From: Cryptomeria japonica
Lineage: Eukaryota; Streptophyta; Pinopsida; Cupressales; Cupressaceae
Reading direction: 5' to 3'
Assembly: GCF_030272615.1 (NCBI RefSeq)
Contig: NC_081405.1
Location: 315,290,541 to 315,354,540, forward strand
DNA length: 64,000 nucleotides
Each line of letters begins with the position of its first letter. The first letter of the stretch is position 1. Under the pieces are notes generated by a model. It was given only the letters and a program-made list of their open reading frames with translations. It ran no database searches and had not been told where the DNA came from. Positions 58,742 through 64,000 of this stretch are shown piece by piece. The translations under genes and the position numbers were made by a program.

Positions 58742-61074
58742 CTAAAATTTTTGCAATTTGCTTCTTATCTCCTCGGTATCTCCTCTCGGTTGGTCTCTGC
58801 AGTCTTTAGCTATATGTCCAACTTTGTAACAATGAAAACATGCCATTCTTGGATTTCTCCATGATCTTCGGTTGTTCATTCCAAACCTTATCGTATAGTT
58901 TGCACTTATATATACATATCTTCCACAACATTCACACCAAATTCTTGTATTGTATGTCGGTCCTGGAGACAGCTGAGAGGGGGGGGGGGGGTGAATCAGT
59001 TGTCTAATAAATTCAAACCAAAACTTATTAACCAACTTACTGCTTAATACCAGTAAATCAGTTAAGTATGCCGGTAGACAATGTTAATAGTAAATTGCTA
59101 TACTGGTAAGAATTAATGCATGAAACATAAGCACAAAGTCATCCACAACACATGACACCAATATTTGTACGTGGAAACCCTGTAAGGGAAAAACCACGAT
59201 GGGAAACCTTACCCATAATCAGATGATACTACTACAGATAGTAAGTGTACAAGAGGGGTCTGCACATGCAGAAAGGCCAACAGCCTAGAGCTCACTGCTC
59301 AATCACAAATGGGAGTCACACTGACTACAGTTGGATGGTTAAATCCAATAAGAATGTACTGCACAAAATTGCATCTTCATATGCTGAATTCAGTACTGGT
59401 GTAATGTTGATATGCTTCTACAAAAACCTAACTTCACCTTCAAATGATGTCTTTGTGTATGACTTTGCTTTATCTCGCATATACTTTCACTTGAATCTTT
59501 TTCGCATTCCACACTTGATCTTACAAATAAGATCTTACATTTATACCATACCCTAAGACCAATTTTAGTAGGTCGGCTCTACAAGATATTACAATAAAAA
59601 CATTTTACAAACAATGCAATATCCGATGCAATAACCGACTGAACATGTCGGCTTAATGCATTTACAACAATAATAAATCATCTCCATATCATGCCATGCT
59701 GATCTGGAAAAGATAAACCTATCGGTGTAACCCTAGATAACTTGGACCTATTTGCCGGTAAAAGCAAATATGCAAATAAGAATATACCAATGAATATTAC
59801 TTCAAAATAAAGTGTCCACATGATGTCTTCGACATTACCAAGTGTCTTCCATGTCATTCCAGGTACCGGTGAACATTATATCCTATCGGTTAATCATATA
59901 CTGGTAACTATTGCACAGTTTACTGTTTGCCGGTGAATGTTGCTGGATCTCCAAAGTAGGTGTATTTAGTAGGTGTTGACATCAATGACAAAACCATACT
60001 AAAATACCAACATTGTAATCCCATGGTACTGAAGTATATTGTCGATTGAGATTTGTGTGAGTTCAGTAGCTTACACTGTGGAGTCCACATATAGTTTTTC
60101 TGCTTAAACCTACATTTCTCAGTATTGTGTCCATATCTATTGCAATTTTTGCAAAACCCTTTGTATTTTTCCTTCTGATAATTGTTGATAGACTTTGTTC
60201 TACATTGCTTAGATGTGTGACCATACTTATTGCAATTGTAATAATAACCATTAAACCTAGTAACATCTGGTTGCTTACCTTTTCTGATCCAGTAAACATT
60301 GGCAATATGTCCTTGTTTTCCATAGTAGTTGCAAATAGGCTTCTTGTCCTTGATGTTCTCTTTGTTTCCAGCTTTCTTTGATGTTTCTCCTTTCTCGGTA
60401 GTGTTGATCCCTTTCTTAGTAGAGTTGTTTCTTTTGTAACTGAGTCCTGCATTTTTGTTGGGTTTTCTAATATTCAGTTGCCCATCCAACATTCTTGATG
60501 CTTCATGGCTTTTCCTCAATGTTTCTTTTGACCTTTTTTCTACTTCTAGTTCATTGGTCAATCTTGATATTTCAAGTTTCAATGCTTGGTTCTCATTTTC
60601 TTTTAGTGTAGCTTCATAATGTGCATAGTCCAATTGATCAGATAGATTATGTTGAACTACAGTCATCCTTGATATTTCCTCATTCTTTGTAGACACCATT
60701 GCTTCTAGCTGTTGTTTTTCTCCTTCTATAATTCGCTTATTATCTTCAGTTGTTCTCAATGCATCAAGATTTTCAGTCATCTATGTGCTAAAATACTCAT
60801 GTTCCCTTCTCATTGCTTTTACTTGTTCATTAAGTGCTTTGTTCTTTTCTTTCAGGTCTGCAATCATTTCTTCAAATTCTTCTAACATGTAGTTCTCAGA
60901 TGATGTCTCAATTTGTTCCACCATCTCTTGTGAGTCCTGTAAATCATCAGACAACCTTCTTCTGACTTTCAGTGATCTCTGCATTTGCCTCTACATATCT
61001 GCAATCATTTGATTAGCATGATCCAATTCTTCTTGAAGATTCACAATCCTGTGAGATTGTTTATAGCCTTCCAT
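58742..61074 (-). pseudogene. gag-like multi-zinc-knuckle protein, copy 2, interrupted
   Basis: Starts MEGYKQSHRIVNLQEELDHA at 61074. After a TAG it continues RRRLSDDLQDSQEMVEQIE, and after a second TAG MTENLDALRTTEDN. Knuckles: CNYYGKQGHIANV, C-to-Y variant NCNKYGHTSKQC, intact CKNCNRYGHNTEKC, a damaged CECCGRY (near 58920) and CFHCYKVGHIAKDC (near 58830). A solo LTR at 58955-60012 separates the third and fourth knuckles. The TAG between HEYFST and MT is at the same place as in copy 1. Confidence 0.75.
58955..60012 (-). mobile_element. copia-like solo LTR inside family P copy 2
   Basis: 1,058 bp, minus-strand start TGTTGGTATTTTAG and end GTCTCCAGGACCGACA, flanked by perfect TTGTA duplications (58950-58954, 60013-60017). 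Removing it restores the family P sequence GGGATTACAATACAAG, parallel to GGGATTAAAATACAAGG in copy 1. Its end includes TTCACCCCCC and CTCTCAG, as in the other copia-like LTRs here. A G12 run starts near 58980. No internal region remains. Confidence 0.88.
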
Positions 61075-61122
61075 TGATAGGATCTTTCTCTTTAGGCTGT
61101 TAGACCCTTTACCAAGAATATG

Positions 61123-61134
61123 GCTCTGATACCA
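61123..61134 (-). promoter_or_regulatory. primer binding site of family P copy 2
   Basis: The minus strand reads TGGTATCAGAGC two bases after the LTR end (CCTAACA), an exact initiator tRNA-Met complement. Confidence 0.9.
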
Positions 61135-61136
61135 AT

Positions 61137-62362
61137 TGTTAGGTCTTACTTGGAAAGCTAATGTACTTAGAGGGGAGGGGTGAATCAGTACTTCAAAACT
61201 TTTCTTGAAAAACAATTTTACTGATAAACACAAACTATGTATTGTTGATGTCAAATATATGTAATACTGAAACATAATCATAGAAATAACATACATCAAA
61301 ATATCACTCCATAACACAAAGATTTTTGGTCACGCAGAAACTCTTTGTTAGAGAGAAAAATTGCGGTGGGGATGGCACCCACAACTTCGCTACTGCAGTA
61401 ATCAAGATTGCTCGGTTAGAGCTACATGTTTAGCCATTTATGATAGCTTACCCTGTTAGGAGTATAAAGATCTTTAGATCTACCTTGCTAAAGGATTTTA
61501 CAAATACTTCTACAAAATGTTGTACCTGGTTAAAGGCTTTACAATTTATAGACTTTATTAGAGTCTTTTACCCTGTTAAAGGTTTCTATTATAACTTAAA
61601 ATTTTAGTCAAAATCTTTACAAAATATCTGCAACTTCACATCTAAAATGTTATAGAAGACTCTGTGTGCTCAATATTAAATTACCTTGCTCATAGCATTC
61701 CTCGGTAATTGATAAATCAACTCGGTAACCACTTCTGTATACTTTGTCCTCTTAAATTGTTCTCTGAAATCTTCTGGTAACCTGTGATTATCTCTGTCAA
61801 TCTTCTTTCTTCATACTGAACTATGGCATTCCTTTGTGTCTCTTTTCTTGATTGACTTTACATATCATATCATATCATATACTCAAATCATTATGTTTCT
61901 ATAGATCTCTAAGATGATGATCTGTTCATGCTTCGATCATACAAACATGTTTTATTGAATGAATAAACGTAGAAATTATTTCATTGGATATTCTTCCTCA
62001 AAATCATACCAAATCTTTAAATGCAATTTCCTATGTAGTAATGGTTTCATCTTCTCGAATTATGTACACATTTCACATGTGTGTCCAGGTTCATTGAATC
62101 TGGTAACATGTTTTCACTCGGTTCAGATTAACTCGATATACCTTCTTTGCTGCTTGGTAAACATAAACCTTACTCGGTAGACAGTCTGCATATGTCTCGG
62201 TTTTTAGCTCGGTGTGTATCATCTTGGTGACTTGTCTTTCTTCTGTAACCGACACCGGTGACCTTGGTGTTTACCGACTGGACTTTTTGGTAGTATTAAC
62301 CAACTAGTGTATATAGAATGACTTTAGGCATAAAACTAATCACAACTTAGTAAATAGCAACA
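61137..62362 (-). repeat. 5' LTR of family P copy 2
   Basis: About 1,226 bp; minus-strand start TGTTGCTATTTACTAAG, end AAGACCTAACA. Colinear with 53263-54484, including a (CATAT)n run near 61860-61880 that is shorter than in the partner. Confidence 0.88.
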
Positions 62363-62363
62363 A

Positions 62364-62524
62364 TTCACTACCATTCTTATGGAGCCAGACAGTGAGGGTA
62401 ATCATGTTGCAGTGGGCTCCTTGCATGATTCTGACATCAGCAGGATCAGATGAGCCTTACATGCCACAGCAGAGGTTTGAATTATATAATATATAATTTA
62501 CTAATTTTAATTTCAATATTTTAT
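62364..62524 (+). repeat. 161-bp direct repeat, right copy
   Basis: Second copy of 52936-53096, joined one base after the LTR end. It again contains the exon end (GCAGAG) and a donor-like GTTTGA. It continues into the original intron (ATAGCTACTTGATTG). Confidence 0.9.
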
Positions 62525-62607
62525 ATAGCTACTTGATTGTACACATGAACTGCATAGATTAAATTAATTAAAAATATATATTGGATTGTATTTTTTGAAC
62601 TATATAG

Positions 62608-62890
62608 GGTATCACATTAGGGTCGATGTATAGAGATTTGGATGTTGCCACTAACCCAGTTGTTCATCAGGAGACACAGGTATATATAAAGTTTAAATTA
62701 TTATTTTTTTGTTTTTAAGTTCTATTTAAATGGATATCTAGGTGTTGATTAAATAATTTCTTGAGCAATTTAAATTACACATATATATATCAAACAAAAT
62801 GTGTGCATTGTCTAGGATGAGCGAGCTTTGTGCAGGATGAGCCATTCATCCTGCAAACGTTCTAAAGTCCAGCATGCACATGATGGATGA
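62608..62890 (+). CDS. last two exons of the element-linked gene (partial)
   Basis: Exon 62608-62679 follows an acceptor (CTATATAG) and encodes GITLGSMYRDLDVATN, then PVVHQETQ, ending at a donor CACAG/GTATAT. Exon 62816-62890 follows CATTGTCTAG and encodes DERALCRMSHSSCKRS, then KVQHAHDG-stop. The reading frame is kept across both junctions and joins in phase with the exon end at 53046 (or 62474). The C-terminus is basic and His/Cys/Ser-containing. Exon assignment rests on splice sites and frame only. Confidence 0.5.
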
Positions 62891-63290
62891 GAAATTTCAT
62901 ACATGTGTATTATACACATTTCATATGTGTATGTACATACTAGATATTTATTTTCGATATTTCATATGTGTGTGTATGTGTTAGATAGATGTACACTTCA
63001 TAGACATATATGTGTATGTGTTAGATAGATCTACATTCCATACTACTTTGCACATTTATATATAGATAGATTATGTTTTTGAAAGTCAAGTGTTTAAATG
63101 ATAGAATCTCTAAGTCATTTTAATTTAGTTAAGTGTTCTAGTTAATTGTACATATGTATGTGAAAGTTAAGTGTTTATGTCTATTTTAACTTTGTTCATT
63201 GTTAAACAAAATTAGTCATTAAAATTTAATTTAGTTGTTCATTTTAGTTAAATTTGTATGTACATGTTTAATGAACTTACTTCAAAACTT

Positions 63291-63880
63291 TAATATCCCC
63301 TTAAATATCCCCTTAAATCCCCTTAAGACCACTTAAAACACCTTAGGACAACATAATTAGATGAATCCAAACAACATAATTAAATGAAATAATATGTGTA
63401 AATATAAATGAAATGAATGTACATAGATGAATAAAATGAAGCCATACATGTGTAAAAATATAAAAGAATCAATCCCCTTAATTATCCCCTTAAGACCACT
63501 TAAAACACCTTAGGACAACATAATTAGATGAATCTAAACAACATAATTAAATGAAACAATATATGTATAAATATAAATGAAATTAATGTACATAGATGAA
63601 TAAAATGAATCCATGCACATGTAAAAATATAAAAGAATCAATCCCCTTAAATATCCCCTTAAGACCACTTAAAACACCTTAGGACAACATAATTAGATGA
63701 ATCCAAACAACATAATTAAATGAAACAATATATGTGTAAATATAAAAGAAATGAATGTACATAGATTAATAAAACGAATCCATTCATGTGTAAAAATATA
63801 AAAGAACCAATGACGCAAATATCCCCTTAAATGCCCTTAAGACCACTTAAAACACCTTAAGACAACATAATTAGTTGCTC
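63291..63880 (+). repeat. right-hand tandem array, ~170-bp unit, four cores
   Basis: Cores CTTAAGACCACTTAAAACAC followed by CTTAGGACAACATAATTAG recur at about 63323, 63490, 63659 and 63837, spacing 167-178. Between cores are AT-rich phrases such as AAATGAATGTACATAGATGA. The core resembles the satellite phrase CTTAGGACCACTTAAGG on the other side of the gene. Confidence 0.88.
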
Positions 63881-64000
63881 ATTTTAGTGAAACTATATAT
63901 ACATGCGTAACTATATATACAACATTAATTGCTTGAAACTATAAATGTGTAAATCAAAATTAAATGAATACATAGATGAATAAAACATGTAAAATCAATG
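63881..64000. other. AT-rich end of window
   Basis: Continues the AT-rich inter-core type of sequence (ACATAGATGAATAAAACATG); the array may extend past the window. Confidence 0.5.

Larger units (their letters stand above)
53263..62362 (-). mobile_element. family P copy 2: pol-less LTR retrotransposon
   Basis: Same organisation as copy 1 on the opposite strand: 5' LTR at the right (61137-62362), primer site, gag-like gene (61074-58742), spacer, long ORF (58146-54788), polypurine tract and 3' LTR (53263-54484). A 1,058-bp solo LTR is inserted in the gag-like gene. It lies in an intron of the gene at 51716-62890 and is flanked by 161-bp direct repeats rather than a five-base duplication. No pol motif. 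Its LTRs are about 80 bp longer than those of copy 1, including CATAT repeats, so the copies are different subfamilies. Confidence 0.85.

Overview
This window looks like intergenic DNA from a plant with a very large genome, most likely a gymnosperm. I see no intact host gene, rRNA or tRNA gene, and nothing bacterial. Nearly everything recognisable is a transposable element or its remains: Ty1-copia-type gag genes with initiator-tRNA-Met primer sites, gypsy-like solo LTRs, L1-type LINEs with the plant DUF4283 ORF1, a hAT-like MITE, a tiny TRIM, a Pif1 helicase remnant, satellite DNA and inverted repeats. The organism is inferred from element types, the plant-type introns and an apparent plant DRM methyltransferase fragment; no single marker fixes the species.

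Layout. 1-1.9 kb: 5' part of a copia element on the minus strand. 3.6-4.0 kb: degenerate telomere-like repeats. 4.5-9.2 kb: a small unknown ORF, a 5'-truncated retroposon, a Pif1 helicase remnant and the 3' end of a LINE. 9.2-12.6 kb: AT-rich, nothing recognised. 12.6-14.65 kb: a near-complete retroposed gene of unknown function. 14.65-38 kb: a deep nest. LINE-A (plus) is split by ORF1-only LINE-B (minus). LINE-B is split by a TRIM and a pol-less copia element (minus, 2.75-kb LTRs). That copia element is itself interrupted by a pol-less LTR element (plus, copy 1 of 'family P') and a gypsy-like solo LTR. The RT part of LINE-A separately carries a 297-bp hAT-like MITE.

38-41 kb: a gypsy-like LTR and remnants. 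41.2-64 kb may be one large composite region: a tetranucleotide microsatellite, a perfect 59-bp-arm palindrome, two blocks of a self-complementary satellite rich in GGTCCTAAGG (split by a 3.7-kb insertion), and a 254-bp-arm foldback made from a fragment resembling the plant de novo DNA methyltransferase DRM. A multi-exon gene of unknown function follows, with a second family P element (copy 2) in its intron, and then a right-hand tandem array using the same CTTAAGACCACTTAA core as the satellite.

How the parts may work together. Family P elements have LTRs, a primer site, a polypurine tract, a gag-like protein with about five zinc knuckles and a roughly 1,118-residue ORF of unknown function, but no protease, integrase or RT. 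They must borrow pol from another element, presumably a Maximus/SIRE-like copia. Three retroposed fragments share a C-terminus plus 3' tail, and LINE-B ends in a similar tail, suggesting mobilisation by a common LINE machinery. The DRM-like foldback beside motif arrays and an element-linked gene is the most provocative arrangement: its transcript could form a long hairpin against a host silencing gene. That is a hypothesis only. All coding regions seen carry stops or frameshifts except short pieces.
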